Shown: positions 25,286 through 34,790, counted from the first letter of the stretch. The stretch is 50,198 nt of DNA from an uncultured Lachnospiraceae bacterium (GCA_934394615.1 CAKRRJ010000005.1:1-50198), one strand, 5' to 3'. A program made the numbers and translations. Notes: generated by a model from the letters alone, not told the origin.

Positions 25286-26351
25286 GGATCATTGCGGAAA
25301 GTCCTGCGTGCAGGAGCTTCCACCCTACATAATGCCGGATGTCATATCCGGCATTTTTGTTGTTATAAAGCAAAGGTTTTTGGGATGGATCTGTCTGCCG
25401 GTGCGAACTGGAACCGCTGGAACACTCCGTGGAGACATCCTGAATCTGCATAACGCTGCGGACCTGAAACACACCGGATATCCCGCCAAAGGCCGCCGAT
25501 GCCGCACAGGCAGGAAGCTGGATGCTTCTGGGAAAAACACGGCAGATCTGCCGGATGCCGGTCGTCATTTCCGTGATGCCGCAGAGTGCCGCAGCTATGG
25601 GTGCCGGAATCCACGCGGCATGGTTCAGGAAGCAGGACAGGATGGAAAACAGCATCAGATAACCGCCGATTAGTACCATGGTATCGCAGGTGCTGTAGAG
25701 GCATTCATCGAGGGTGACCGGGGCCTGGTGTGGGGCAGAATCGGAAGTACTGGAATTTTCCCGGGGCTTTTGGCATTCCGGTATTCCGGCTTTTTTCATT
25801 TCCGAGTACAGTTCCGGGCAGAAAGTCCCAGGAAGCATACAGAACTGGATTCGCGCCGCCAGCGAGAGAAGAAAGACCGGCGCATAAATTCCGGTCAGAA
25901 GAAGCCAGACCGGGTAAGATGCGCCTGTGGGAGCGCTATCCAGCTGCTGGCGCACATAGCCGAGCAGGAACATCGGACTGGGATAACTGCAGATGGCAAG
26001 CAGGTAAGATGCTTCTTTTGGGGAAATCTGATGTTTTTCGAGCGCCTGTGTACACAGGGCAGGCCCCAGCGGATATCCGCAGAGCATGCCGGAAAGCAGG
26101 ATGAAAGATCCGGTCTCACTTAAAGAAAAAATCCTGCGAAACAGCGGGGCGAATGGGCGCATCAGGATCCGGACACCACCGTTTGCGAGGATCATCCGGG
26201 AGCAGATCATGGCTGGTGCCAGCGCCGGGAGCACGGTGTGAAACCACAGCAAAAGCCCGTCCGATGCGCCGTCTATGGCATACTTTGGAAACGCGAGGAG
26301 CAGGGCAAAAAGCAGGATAAAGACCGGGGCGCAGGATGCGGTCACAGACAT
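25233..26351 (-). CDS. ylbJ: Sporulation integral membrane protein YlbJ
   Basis: A 372-residue membrane protein with a nucleoside-transporter Gate-like fold; YlbJ is needed for spore envelope formation in Bacillus. Recognisable parts are PALAPAMICSRMILANGGV near residue 41, SGMLCGYPLGPALC near 87 and PAPIAAALCGITEMTTGI near 249. The central segment around 185-215 is a hydrophilic loop. The C-terminal part (YVGWKLLHAGLSAMIL) still matches the family, so the convergent overlap with the coiled-coil gene is real coding overlap rather than read-through. AGGAGT precedes the start on the minus strand. It lies divergently from rsmF. Confidence 0.85.
   Translation of the reverse strand: MSVTASCAPVFILLFALLLAFPKYAIDGASDGLLLWFHTVLPALAPAMICSRMILANGGVRILMRPFAPLFRRIFSLSETGSFILLSGMLCGYPLGPALCTQALEKHQISPKEASYLLAICSYPSPMFLLGYVRQQLDSAPTGASYPVWLLLTGIYAPVFLLSLAARIQFCMLPGTFCPELYSEMKKAGIPECQKPRENSSTSDSAPHQAPVTLDECLYSTCDTMVLIGGYLMLFSILSCFLNHAAWIPAPIAAALCGITEMTTGIRQICRVFPRSIQLPACAASAAFGGISGVFQVRSVMQIQDVSTECSSGSSSHRQTDPSQKPLLYNNKNAGYDIRHYVGWKLLHAGLSAMILTVLPQVPLLLQAPRRW
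25331..25358 (+). terminator. Terminator of the rsmD operon, inside the ylbJ coding region
   Basis: AATGCCGGAT (25331-25340) and ATCCGGCATT (25346-25355) form a perfect 10-bp stem with a five-base loop followed by TTTT. On the minus strand the same bases encode the NAGYDIRH stretch near the YlbJ C-terminus. A second short hairpin (TCCTGC/GCAGGA) lies at 25302-25315. Confidence 0.85.
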
Positions 26352-26449
26352 GGCAGACTCCTGAGAAACAGGTTTTCACTTAAAACAAAGTATGTTATAC
26401 TTAATTTAATTATGCGAAAAGAGCAGAAACATGCACAGGAAGGAACTCT

Positions 26450-27907
26450 ATGAGATTACCCGATACTTTTTTGGAACAGATGAAACAGCTGCTTTGGGCG
26501 GAGTATGACGCCTGGCTGGAAAGCTACGAAAAACCGTCCTATGCCGGTCTTCGGATCAACACCACAAAAACAGACCGGACGGAATGGGAGGAAACCATTT
26601 CGCCATTTGCGCTCCGCCCGGTGCCCTGGACGGAGAATGGCTATTATCTTGGCGAGGACGCGAAGGCTTCCCGCCATCCATATTATTACGCAGGCCTCTA
26701 CTATTTACAGGAGCCAAGCGCCATGGCACCGGCTGCCGTACTTCCGGTGGAGCCTGGCGATAAGGTCCTGGATCTTTGCGCGGCTCCGGGGGGAAAGAGC
26801 ACCGAGCTTGGCGCGAAGCTTTTGGGAGAGGGCCTTCTTGTCTCCAACGATATCAGCAATTCCAGGGCGAAAGCGCTGTTAAAGAACCTGGAATTATTCG
26901 GCATTCCGAATATCTGTGTTACCAGCGAGACGCCGGAAAAGCTTGCCTCCGTCTTTGGGGCATACTTCGATAAGATCCTGGTTGACGCGCCGTGCTCCGG
27001 TGAGGGAATGTTCCGTAAAGATCCGGATCTCATCAAGAGCTGGCTGGAACGCGGACCGGAATATTACGCGCCGGTCCAGCGCCAGATCCTGTCCTCTGCC
27101 GTGCAGATGTTAAAGCCGGGCGGCATGCTTTTGTATTCCACCTGCACGTTTGCGAAAATGGAAGATGAAGACACGATCCAGTGGATTCTTGAGAAGGAGC
27201 CGGATATGGAACTGGTTCCGTTACAACCGTGGGAGGGCGCGTGCGGCGGTGTAAATGGAATGCCGGTCATCCGCCTGTTCCCGCATAAAATTGAAGGAGA
27301 AGGGCATTTCCTGGCGCTGCTCCGAAAGAAAACACCGGGAGAACCGGAATCCGGGACAGACCGGGACCTGATGGAATCCGCAGAGGAAGCGCTCAGGACT
27401 GCGAAATCCGCGAAGGCTTTCCGTGCAGAAAAGGAAGCCGGAAGTTCTGGCGGAAAGGTTCCGGCAGAGGTGCGCCGCCTGGAAAAAGAGAGTGATTTTT
27501 CTGACTGGGAAGCGATGCTGAAACATCCGATCGATCACAGCCGCATGATGGTGCGCGACGGCATGGTATATTATCTGCCAGAGTGTTTCGACCGGAACTG
27601 GAACCTGCGTTATCTGCGCAGCGGCCTGCTTCTCGGTGAGTGGAAGAAGAACCGGTTCGAGCCGTCCCAGGCTGTGGCCATGACGCTGCAGATGCGGGAG
27701 TTCTCGCAGCCTTTCTCACTTTCCGCACAGGATGAGCGAACCGTGCGTTATTTAAAAGGTGAGACGATCTTCCCGACTCCGGAGGAAGCAGCAGACCTGA
27801 AAAAAGGCTGGGTGCTCATCGGAGTGGACGGACAGCCGCTTGGCTGGGCAAAGTATACAGGCAGCAATTTTAAGAATAAATATTATCCGGGATGGCGGTG
27901 GCAGTAA
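26450..27907 (+). CDS. rsmF: RsmF/RsmB-type rRNA (cytosine-C5)-methyltransferase
   Basis: A 485-residue SAM-dependent m5C methyltransferase acting on rRNA. Order: N-terminal substrate domain with LRINTTKTD near residue 34; SAM motif VLDLCAAPGGKSTELGA near 107; DAPCSGEGMFRKDP near 179, with the product-release Cys; YSTCTFAKMEDED near 228, with the nucleophile Cys; then a variable charged linker (about 285-345) and a C-terminal RsmF/PUA-like RNA-binding domain ending GNFKNKYYPGWRWQ-like. The presence of both Cys residues supports activity. First gene of a long rightward operon; its stop overlaps the rsuA start codon by one base. Confidence 0.9.
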   Translation: MRLPDTFLEQMKQLLWAEYDAWLESYEKPSYAGLRINTTKTDRTEWEETISPFALRPVPWTENGYYLGEDAKASRHPYYYAGLYYLQEPSAMAPAAVLPVEPGDKVLDLCAAPGGKSTELGAKLLGEGLLVSNDISNSRAKALLKNLELFGIPNICVTSETPEKLASVFGAYFDKILVDAPCSGEGMFRKDPDLIKSWLERGPEYYAPVQRQILSSAVQMLKPGGMLLYSTCTFAKMEDEDTIQWILEKEPDMELVPLQPWEGACGGVNGMPVIRLFPHKIEGEGHFLALLRKKTPGEPESGTDRDLMESAEEALRTAKSAKAFRAEKEAGSSGGKVPAEVRRLEKESDFSDWEAMLKHPIDHSRMMVRDGMVYYLPECFDRNWNLRYLRSGLLLGEWKKNRFEPSQAVAMTLQMREFSQPFSLSAQDERTVRYLKGETIFPTPEEAADLKKGWVLIGVDGQPLGWAKYTGSNFKNKYYPGWRWQ

Positions 27908-28698
27908 TGGCAAAATTGATGAGACTGGACAAGTATCTGGTGGAAATGAATAAGGGAAGCCGTACCCAGATCAAGGACGCGGCAAAAAAAGGCCGGATTC
28001 AGGTAAACGGCGTGCCGGAGAAGAAAACCGAGCGAAAGATCGATCCGGAGGCGGACGAGGTCACGTTTGACGGACAGCCGGTCCGCTATCTGGCAATGGA
28101 ATACATTATGCTTTACAAACCGCAGGGCGTGATTTCCGCCACGGAAGACAAGCGCCATAAAACGGTCATTGACCTGTTAAGCGGCGAGAACCGCAGCGAT
28201 CTGTTTCCAGTAGGGCGTCTTGACATTGATACGGAGGGACTTTTGCTTCTGACAAACGATGGCGACCTGACTCACCGGCTTTTGGCACCGGGAAAGCATG
28301 TCGATAAGGTCTATTTCGCGCGGATCGAGGGAGAACTTCCAGGAAACGCTGTAGAGCAGATGGCAGAAGGCCTTACCCTGACGGACGGAACCCCGGTCAT
28401 GCCGGCAAAGCTGGAAATATTAAAGCAGTGGCCAGCAGGCGGTCATCGAATCGCTGAAGCTGATTCTGCGGATGGAGTCAGGGCAATGGACGGCGAGACG
28501 GAAACAGCCGGTGCGGAAATCCTCCTCACGATCCAGGAGGGCAAATTTCATCAGGTAAAGCGCATGTTTGAGGCGCTCGGCTGCCATGTGGTGTTTTTAA
28601 AACGCCTTTCCATGGGAAGTTTAAAACTTGACCCGGAGTTAAAGCCGGGAGAGTACCGTTCCCTGACGAAAGAGGAGCTGGAAGGGCTTGCCAGATGA
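27907..28698 (+). CDS. rsuA: RsuA/RluB-family pseudouridine synthase
   Basis: A 263-residue pseudouridine synthase of the RsuA/RluB/RluE/RluF group. It has an N-terminal S4 RNA-binding domain (LMRLDKYLVEMNKGSRTQIKD, about 1-60) and the catalytic motif GRLDIDTEGLLLLTNDGDL near residue 105, with the catalytic Asp. The EGKFHQVKRMFEALG motif near 214 is typical. I chose ATG 27907, which overlaps the rsmF stop (TAATG); ATG 27916 is another option and 27892 a less likely one. A charged insertion around 180-205 is unusual but tolerated in this family. Whether it modifies 16S or 23S rRNA cannot be read. Confidence 0.88.
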   Translation: MAKLMRLDKYLVEMNKGSRTQIKDAAKKGRIQVNGVPEKKTERKIDPEADEVTFDGQPVRYLAMEYIMLYKPQGVISATEDKRHKTVIDLLSGENRSDLFPVGRLDIDTEGLLLLTNDGDLTHRLLAPGKHVDKVYFARIEGELPGNAVEQMAEGLTLTDGTPVMPAKLEILKQWPAGGHRIAEADSADGVRAMDGETETAGAEILLTIQEGKFHQVKRMFEALGCHVVFLKRLSMGSLKLDPELKPGEYRSLTKEELEGLAR

Positions 28699-28794
28699 AA
28701 AGAAATGCGCCCTGGCAGAAAAAATGCTTGGAAATGATGGGACTGTGAAGGTACGAAGCAGTCACGAAAGAATATAGAGAAACAGGAAAAAACG

Positions 28795-29499
28795 ATGAAG
28801 CAGAATACGATACAAAACAATACCGCCAGAGAGGCGTTTCAGGAGCTGGAGCGCGTGGAAGCGGTCCTGTTCGATCTTGATGGCACGCTGGTGGACTCCA
28901 TGTGGATGTGGAAAGAGATCGACATTGAATATCTGGGGAGTTTCGGACTCACCTGTCCGCCGGATCTGCAGAAGGTCATTGAGGGGATGAGTTTTTCCGA
29001 GACCGCGCAGTATTTTAAGACACGGTTTGGACTGCCGGACTCCATCGACGAGATCAAACAGGCGTGGATCCGGATGAGCATTGAAAAGTACCGCACAGAG
29101 GTTCCGTTAAAACCGGGAGCAGACAAATTGCTTTCCTATCTTGCGCGGACCGGGAAAAAGGCCGGTATCGCCACAAGCAACGGCCGTGACATGGTGGACG
29201 CGGTGCTGGATTCGCTGAAGATCCGCCCGTATTTTCAGGTCATTGCCACAGCGTGTGAGGTAGCTGCCGGAAAACCGGCTCCGGATATTTACCTGGAGGC
29301 TGCAAAGCGTCTTGGCGTAAAACCGGAAGCCTGTATGGTGTTTGAGGATGTCCCGGCCGGGATTCTGGCTGGAAAGCGTGCCGGTATGGCAGTGTGCGCA
29401 GTCGAAGACGCGTTTTCAACCGGAATGCGGGAGGAAAAACAGGAACTCGCTGACTTTTATATCGAAGATTACAACGAGCTTTTTGAGTCACAAAAATAA
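28795..29499 (+). CDS. HAD-family phosphatase (beta-phosphoglucomutase-like)
   Basis: A 234-residue HAD hydrolase, cap type C1. Motif I is VLFDLDGTLVDSM near residue 24 (nucleophile Asp and acid/base Asp), motif II GIATSNGRD near 118, motif III Lys in AAGKPAPDIY near 153 and motif IV VFEDVPAGILAG near 182. The relatives include beta-phosphoglucomutases and small sugar-phosphate phosphatases. The leading 20 residues are extra and uncertain. The gap of 96 bases from rsuA carries no clear terminator, so it may be part of the same operon. Confidence 0.87.
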   Translation: MKQNTIQNNTAREAFQELERVEAVLFDLDGTLVDSMWMWKEIDIEYLGSFGLTCPPDLQKVIEGMSFSETAQYFKTRFGLPDSIDEIKQAWIRMSIEKYRTEVPLKPGADKLLSYLARTGKKAGIATSNGRDMVDAVLDSLKIRPYFQVIATACEVAAGKPAPDIYLEAAKRLGVKPEACMVFEDVPAGILAGKRAGMAVCAVEDAFSTGMREEKQELADFYIEDYNELFESQK

Positions 29500-29514
29500 G
29501 GAGAATCAGAAGTT

Positions 29515-31560
29515 ATGATACATGATTATTTGCCGATATGCCGGGAAGATATGGAACGGCGCGGCTGGGAACAGTGTGATTTTGTCTATGTTTCCGGAGA
29601 TGCCTATGTGGACCACCCGTCGTTTGGACCGGCCATCATCAGCCGTCTTCTGGAAGCGCGCGGATATAAGGTCGGCATCATTGCGCAGCCAGACTGGAAG
29701 ACGCCGGAAAGCATCCAGATCCTTGGCCGCCCGAGACTTGGATTTTTAGTATCTGCCGGAAATATGGATTCCATGGTAAACCATTATTCGGTTTCCAAGA
29801 AGCGCAGACAGCAGGATTCCTACACCCCGGGCGGTGTGATGGGAAAACGCCCGGACTACGCGACGATCGTTTACTGCAACCTGATCCGCTCAGTCTATAA
29901 GGATGCGGCCATCATCATTGGCGGCATTGAGGCAAGTCTGCGCCGACTGGCACATTACGACTACTGGTCCAACCGCTTAAAGCGCTCCATTCTCCTGGAT
30001 TCCCAGGCGGACCTGATCTCTTACGGCATGGGAGAACATTCCATTGTGGAGATTGCAGATGCGTTAAACAGCGGCATCGATATCAAGGACATCACATTTA
30101 TCGACGGAACGGTATTTAAAACGCGGAATCTGGATATCGTATATGATTATAAAATGCTTCCGGATTTTGAGAAACTGAAGGAAGACAAAAAAGAGTACGC
30201 CAAAAGTTTCTTTGTCCAGTACAGCAATACCGACCCATTCCTCGGAAAACGCCTGGTCGAGCCATATTATGGAAAAGAGTTTGTGGTACAGAATCCGCCC
30301 GCAAAACCGCTGACTCAGGAGGAGATGGATGAAGTCTACGCGCTTCCCTATATGCGTGATTACCACCCGGTCTACGAGGCAGAAGGCGGGATTCCGGCGA
30401 TCCGCGAGATTAAGTTCAGTCTGATCAGTAACCGCGGATGTTTCGGTGCCTGCAGTTTCTGTGCGCTGACCTTCCATCAGGGGCGCATTATCCAGGCAAG
30501 AAGCCATGAGTCACTTGTGGAGGAGGCAAAGCTTCTGACCGAAGAACCGGACTTTAAGGGGTATATCCACGATGTGGGAGGCCCGACCGCGAACTTCCGG
30601 TATCCGGCCTGCGAAAAGCAGATGACCAAGGGTGCCTGCCCGAATAAGCAGTGCCTGTTCCCGGAACCGTGCAAGAATATCCGCGCGGACCACAGCGACT
30701 ATATTTCCCTGCTGCGCAAACTCCGGGCCATTCCGAAGGTCAAGAAAGTGTTCATCCGTTCCGGTATCCGTTTCGACTACCTGCTTGCGGATAAAAACCG
30801 CGCGTTCCTGCGCGAGCTCTGTGAGTACCACGTCAGCGGCCAGTTAAAGGTAGCACCGGAGCATGTAGCGGACGCCGTTTTAAAACGCATGGGAAAACCG
30901 AAGAACGCCGTGTACATGCAGTTTGTCAAAGAATATAAAGAGATGAACAAAAAGATTGGAAAAGAGCAGTATCTGGTTCCGTATCTGATGTCATCCCATC
31001 CTGGTTCCACGCTCAAAGAGGCGGTGGAGCTTGCGGAGTATCTGCGGGATCTCGGTTACATGCCGGAGCAGGTGCAGGACTTTTATCCGACTCCGTCCAC
31101 GCTCTCTACCTGCATGTACTACACCGGCCTGGACCCGCGCACCATGGAAGAGGTCTACACGCCGCATAACCCGCATGAGAAGGCCATGCAGCGCGCGCTC
31201 ATCCAGTACCGGAACCCGAAAAACTATGAACTGGTAAAGGAAGCGCTCATCAAGGCAGGACGCACAGACCTAATCGGGTTCGATAAAAAATGCCTGATCC
31301 GTCCGCGGGAGATGCACTGGGGAGGCGGAAACGGCTCCTATGGCGGAACTGCTTCTCACAGCAGCGGAAATACTGCCGGACGAAGAACTGCTGGAACGGG
31401 TGCTTCTGGCGGTGCAGGAAGCAGAAAGGGCAAAGATGCGGCACAGAAATCTTCTGGAGCTGCATTCCGTGGAACCGCAAAACTGGCAGGCGATGCGCGC
31501 GGGGAGAACCGGAAACCGGCAAAGAAAAAGACCATCCGAAACGTTCACAGGAAGAAGTAG
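29515..31560 (+). CDS. ygiQ: YgiQ family radical SAM protein
   Basis: A 681-residue radical SAM protein (UPF0313). The N-terminal UPF0313 domain begins near residue 5 ([15 protein letters not shown]); the [4Fe-4S]-binding motif is [20 protein letters not shown] near residue 304, with a CxxxCxxC spacing; the core barrel follows with [11 protein letters not shown] and [17 protein letters not shown]. The last 75 residues are a low-complexity Gly/Ser/Ala-rich tail ending in basic [12 protein letters not shown], a terminal motif seen in the family, so the frame is correct to the end. The reaction is unknown. AAGGAG precedes the start, 15 bases after the HAD gene. Confidence 0.9.
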   Translation: MIHDYLPICREDMERRGWEQCDFVYVSGDAYVDHPSFGPAIISRLLEARGYKVGIIAQPDWKTPESIQILGRPRLGFLVSAGNMDSMVNHYSVSKKRRQQDSYTPGGVMGKRPDYATIVYCNLIRSVYKDAAIIIGGIEASLRRLAHYDYWSNRLKRSILLDSQADLISYGMGEHSIVEIADALNSGIDIKDITFIDGTVFKTRNLDIVYDYKMLPDFEKLKEDKKEYAKSFFVQYSNTDPFLGKRLVEPYYGKEFVVQNPPAKPLTQEEMDEVYALPYMRDYHPVYEAEGGIPAIREIKFSLISNRGCFGACSFCALTFHQGRIIQARSHESLVEEAKLLTEEPDFKGYIHDVGGPTANFRYPACEKQMTKGACPNKQCLFPEPCKNIRADHSDYISLLRKLRAIPKVKKVFIRSGIRFDYLLADKNRAFLRELCEYHVSGQLKVAPEHVADAVLKRMGKPKNAVYMQFVKEYKEMNKKIGKEQYLVPYLMSSHPGSTLKEAVELAEYLRDLGYMPEQVQDFYPTPSTLSTCMYYTGLDPRTMEEVYTPHNPHEKAMQRALIQYRNPKNYELVKEALIKAGRTDLIGFDKKCLIRPREMHWGGGNGSYGGTASHSSGNTAGRRTAGTGASGGAGSRKGKDAAQKSSGAAFRGTAKLAGDARGENRKPAKKKTIRNVHRKK

Positions 31561-31614
31561 AACAGGAATAATGGAACTCTGTGTATACACGAAACGATCA
31601 GGGAGAACAGACAC

Positions 31615-32388
31615 ATGGAAATAAGACGGAAAAAAATTGCCATTGTAACCGGCGCGTCTTCTGGCATGGGCCGGGAATGCGTCATTCAGCTCGCAGACCG
31701 GTTTGCTGGTCTTGAGGAAATCTGGGTCATTGCAAGAAGAGAAGAACGCCTGCGAAAACTGGCACAGGAAGTGCCGGCGAGACTGCGGATCCTGGAGCTT
31801 GACCTGATGGAAGACCAGGCACTCGCGGAGCTTTCAGAAAAACTGGAGTGGGAAGATCCGGATGTGAAGATTCTGGTAAATGGTGCCGGGTTTGGAAAGA
31901 TCGGGGAGACGGAAGCGCTCTCACTTGAAGATGAAACCGGCATGGTTGATTTAAATTGCCGCGCGCTCACTGCCATGACGCGCCTGGTACTTCCGTATAT
32001 GTCAAAAAACAGCAGGATTCTGCAGTTTGCTTCGGTGGCAGCGTTTCTTCCACAGCCAAAGTTTGCCATTTACGCGGCAACTAAGGCGTATGTGCTGAGT
32101 TACAGCCGTGCGCTGGCGGTGGAACTGCGCCCGCGTCAGATTGCGGTTACTGCAGTCTGCCCGGGACCGGTCAAGACAGAATTTTTTGATATTGCGGAAA
32201 CGACCGGGGAGATTCCGCTCTATAAGCGCATTGTTATGGCAGACCCGAAAAAAGTCGTGAAAAAAGCACTCCGGGATTCCATGATGGGGAAAACGGTATC
32301 GGTCTATGGGCCGCTTATGAAGGCAGTGTTCCTGCTCTGCAAGATCTTTCCGCACGATTTTATTCTTTCCCTGTTGTTTTCGCGATAA
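31615..32388 (+). CDS. Short-chain dehydrogenase/reductase
   Basis: A 257-residue classical-type SDR with the cofactor motif VTGASSGMGRE near residue 11, NGAGFG near 89, the catalytic Ser region QFASVAAFLP near 138 and the YAATK active-site Tyr and Lys near 152. The Arg-rich ARREERLRKLAQ after the second strand suggests NADP(H) preference. The C-terminus is hydrophobic (AVFLLCKIFPHDFILSLLFSR) and may touch the membrane. DltE/YqjQ-like proteins are the nearest group. Substrate unknown. GGGAG precedes the start. Confidence 0.87.
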   Translation: MEIRRKKIAIVTGASSGMGRECVIQLADRFAGLEEIWVIARREERLRKLAQEVPARLRILELDLMEDQALAELSEKLEWEDPDVKILVNGAGFGKIGETEALSLEDETGMVDLNCRALTAMTRLVLPYMSKNSRILQFASVAAFLPQPKFAIYAATKAYVLSYSRALAVELRPRQIAVTAVCPGPVKTEFFDIAETTGEIPLYKRIVMADPKKVVKKALRDSMMGKTVSVYGPLMKAVFLLCKIFPHDFILSLLFSR

Positions 32389-32434
32389 TGCTTTTTTCGA
32401 TTGATACATCAGACAAAGAGGAGACCAGAAATTT

Positions 32435-33001
32435 ATGAAAATTAAAAAAGGCCAGTACGGCTACCGCGACCAGCATAAGCGGTCGCGTCTGCTGCTTACC
32501 GGACTGTTTGCAGCAGCCATCATTGCGCAGCTCATCGCGCGGCAGATTGCCTCAGAGCAGGCTGCTAAAAATATTTTAACCGTCATGGCAATTTTAACCG
32601 TGCTTCCAATGGCAAACCTGGCATCGCCGCTTCTGGCTTCCTGGAAATACCAAACCGGAAACCAGGACTTCTATGAGCGCGCAAAAGGTTATGAAGCAAA
32701 ATGCACCATGCTGTACGATCTTATTGTAACCACAAAGGAACAGATTCTTCCGCTCGACGCGGTGGCAGTTCATCCAAACGGTGTGTTTGCGTTCTGCAGC
32801 AATGAAAAGGCAGACATCGCGAAAGCAGAGAAAGCCATCAACGCATTGTTTCAGTCCAACAAGCTCGATCCGAATGTCAAGCTCATCAAGGATCCGCATG
32901 CTTTTTTCCGCAGACTGGACAATTTAAAACCGGCATCGGAGTACGAGGATGATGGTGTGGTGGACTATGCGGCAGCACTGATGAAAAATCTGTCCATGTA
33001 A
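32435..33001 (+). CDS. Conserved-looking membrane protein, unknown function
   Basis: A 188-residue protein I do not recognise. Two hydrophobic helices lie near the N-terminus (about 18-38 and 45-68, LLLTGLFAAAIIAQLIA and NILTVMAILTVLPMANLASPLLA) after a basic start, with a soluble C-terminal domain of about 115 residues. That domain reads as alternating strands and helices and contains VVTTKEQILPLDAVAVHPNGVFAFC. Its position between the SDR and a pseudouridine synthase, with AGAGGAG upstream, makes it a member of the same operon. No signal for an enzymatic role. Confidence 0.7.
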   Translation: MKIKKGQYGYRDQHKRSRLLLTGLFAAAIIAQLIARQIASEQAAKNILTVMAILTVLPMANLASPLLASWKYQTGNQDFYERAKGYEAKCTMLYDLIVTTKEQILPLDAVAVHPNGVFAFCSNEKADIAKAEKAINALFQSNKLDPNVKLIKDPHAFFRRLDNLKPASEYEDDGVVDYAAALMKNLSM

Positions 33002-33036
33002 GAATGTATATAGAATGATGAAGGAGAATCTATGGA

Positions 33037-34011
33037 ATGAAATCCATTACGGTAAATAAAAATGAGGCAGGGCAGCGGCTGGATAAGCTGCTGTCTAAAT
33101 ATCTGAACCTCGCCGGAAAGGGCTTTCTCTATAAGATGATGCGCAAAAAGAACATTGTCCTAAATGGAAAGAAATGCGACGGTTCGGAGAAGCTTTCAGA
33201 AGGCGATGAGATCAAGCTGTTTCTGGCGGATGAGACGATTGAAAAATTCTCTGAGGTAAAGGTACAGAAGGTGAAGAAGACGAAACTCGATATCATTTAT
33301 GAGGATGATCATGTGCTTCTCATCAACAAACCGTCCGGCATGCTTTCCCAGAAGGCAAAAGAGCAGGATGAGTCCCTGGTGGAGTACCTGATTGACTATC
33401 TTCTGGATTCCGGAAAGCTCACAAAGGGAGACCTGCGCAGCTTCCGCCCGTCGGTTTGCAACCGCCTGGACCGAAATACCAGCGGCCTGGTGGCAGCAGG
33501 CTGTTCCCTGGCCGGATTGCAGAAGCTCTCCGCTATGTTCAAGGACCGCTCCCTGCACAAGTATTATCTTTGTGTGGTATCCGGCTCTGTGCGGGAGAAA
33601 AAACGCATTGAGGGATTTTTAAAGAAAGACGAAAAGACCAATCAGGTTACCATCAGCCAGCGGGAGATGCCGGACAGCGCCCCGATTTGCACAGAGTATG
33701 AGCCACTTATGGAAACAGATACCTATACGCTATTGAAAGTAACGCTCATCACTGGACGGACACACCAGATCCGCGCGCATCTGGCATCGATCGGACACCC
33801 GATCGTGGGGGATGCCAAGTACGGGAATGTACGCGTAAACGAGGAGGCAAAACGCCAGTACCACATCCGTTCCCAGATGCTGCATTCCTGGAAGTTAGTC
33901 TTCCCGCAGATGGAAGAACCGCTTGCGCATTTAAGCGGAAAGAGCTTTACGGCACCGCTTCCGGGCGAGTTTAAGAAGGTACTCGGCGCTCTGCCGGAGG
34001 GAGTGCGCTAG
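33037..34011 (+). CDS. RluC/RluD-family pseudouridine synthase
   Basis: A 324-residue 23S rRNA pseudouridine synthase. The S4 domain occupies about 1-65 (AGQRLDKLLSKYLNLAGKGFLYKMM), and the catalytic domain has IIYEDDHVLLINKPSGMLSQ near residue 88, CNRLDRNTSGLVAAG near 142 with the catalytic Asp, and TLITGRTHQIRAHLASIGHPIVGD near 242. The start ATG at 33037 overlaps a two-codon frame ATG GAA TGA at 33032, which sits at better spacing to the AAGGAG at 33021 and could couple initiation. It is followed by recU one base later. Confidence 0.9.
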   Translation: MKSITVNKNEAGQRLDKLLSKYLNLAGKGFLYKMMRKKNIVLNGKKCDGSEKLSEGDEIKLFLADETIEKFSEVKVQKVKKTKLDIIYEDDHVLLINKPSGMLSQKAKEQDESLVEYLIDYLLDSGKLTKGDLRSFRPSVCNRLDRNTSGLVAAGCSLAGLQKLSAMFKDRSLHKYYLCVVSGSVREKKRIEGFLKKDEKTNQVTISQREMPDSAPICTEYEPLMETDTYTLLKVTLITGRTHQIRAHLASIGHPIVGDAKYGNVRVNEEAKRQYHIRSQMLHSWKLVFPQMEEPLAHLSGKSFTAPLPGEFKKVLGALPEGVR

Positions 34012-34012
34012 T

Positions 34013-34552
34013 ATGGGAACCTGGAAAAGCCGCGGACTGCGCGGTTCCACGCTGGAGGATATGATCAATCACACCAACGAAGCCTACCGGGAGAAAAAAC
34101 TGGCCCTCATCCAGAAGATTCCAACCCCAATCACGCCCATCACGATTGAAAAGTCCACCCGGCATATCACACTGGCGTATTTTGACCAGAAAAGTACGGT
34201 AGACTATATCGGGGCGGTGCAGGGAATTCCGGTTTGTTTTGACGCAAAGGAATGCGCGGTAAAGACTTTCCCCCTTCAGAATGTGCATGAGCACCAGATC
34301 CGGTTTATGAAGGAATTTGAGGAGCAGGGCGGCATCGCGTTTATCATCCTGCATTTTACGGCCCTCGATGAAATCTATTATGTCCCGTTCCGGGACCTGG
34401 AGCGTTTCTGGAAGCGCATGCAGGAAGGCGGCCGCAAGAGCTTTACCTATGAAGAGGTCGATAAAACCTACCAGATCCGCGCCAGCCTGGATATTCTGGT
34501 GCATTATCTTGAGACGATACAGAAAGATCTGACGGAGCGGGATTCTCAATAA
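34013..34552 (+). CDS. recU: Holliday junction resolvase RecU
   Basis: Cuts four-way DNA junctions during recombination and repair. The 179-residue protein aligns with Firmicutes RecU: RGSTLEDMINHTNEAYREK near residue 10, IPTPITPITI near 35, the nuclease core STVDYIGAVQG near 61 (Asp) with CFDAKE near 74 (Glu and Lys), and the hallmark FPLQNVHEHQIRFMKEFEEQGG near 86. These supply the metal-binding residues of the PD-(D/E)xK fold. GGAGGGAG precedes the start, which is one base after the pseudouridine synthase stop. In many Firmicutes recU is next to a penicillin-binding protein gene; here it ends a run of RNA-modification genes. Confidence 0.9.
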   Translation: MGTWKSRGLRGSTLEDMINHTNEAYREKKLALIQKIPTPITPITIEKSTRHITLAYFDQKSTVDYIGAVQGIPVCFDAKECAVKTFPLQNVHEHQIRFMKEFEEQGGIAFIILHFTALDEIYYVPFRDLERFWKRMQEGGRKSFTYEEVDKTYQIRASLDILVHYLETIQKDLTERDSQ

Positions 34553-34561
34553 TAAATCTAT

Positions 34562-34775
34562 AGGTCCGGAAATAATATAGATCCGAAACCGGTCAGTGCG
34601 GTATCCTACTACGTAAAAGACAGGTATTGTGTTCGGACGATGTAGCTGACAGCCGTTTGCGGATAGTCAGACTGATTGCCCGCCTCCCGAAAACGTCAGT
34701 CGCTACATAGCCGGACACGTTATACCTGTCTATATGCTACGCAGGATACCGCACCGACCGGTTTCTATTGTATTG
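34562..34775 (+). repeat. Large palindromic element, copy 1
   Basis: A ~210-bp imperfect inverted repeat. The left arm (34562-34650) holds GATCCGAAACCGGTCAGTG, GGTATCC, GACAGGTAT and GTGTTCGGAC in order; the right arm (34694-34775) holds their complements in reverse order. The centre, 34651-34693, carries GGATAGTCAGACTG and CCCGCCTCCC and can fold into a short three-stem cap. There is no credible ORF. It begins nine bases after the recU stop. Confidence 0.85.
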
Positions 34776-34790
34776 ACTTTGCTACGAAAA

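Noticed and set aside
31340..31624. Open frame inside the 3' end of ygiQ, starting [22 protein letters not shown]
   Set aside because: It looks helical and protein-like, but the YgiQ frame over the same bases ends in [12 protein letters not shown], a known family terminus, and the internal frame lacks a well-placed ribosome-binding site. Dual coding is not excluded, but there is no positive support.
34013..34552. Treating the 179-residue protein after the pseudouridine synthase as a hypothetical
   Set aside because: The FPLQNVHEHQIRFM segment and the DYIG / FDAKE nuclease residues identify it as RecU.
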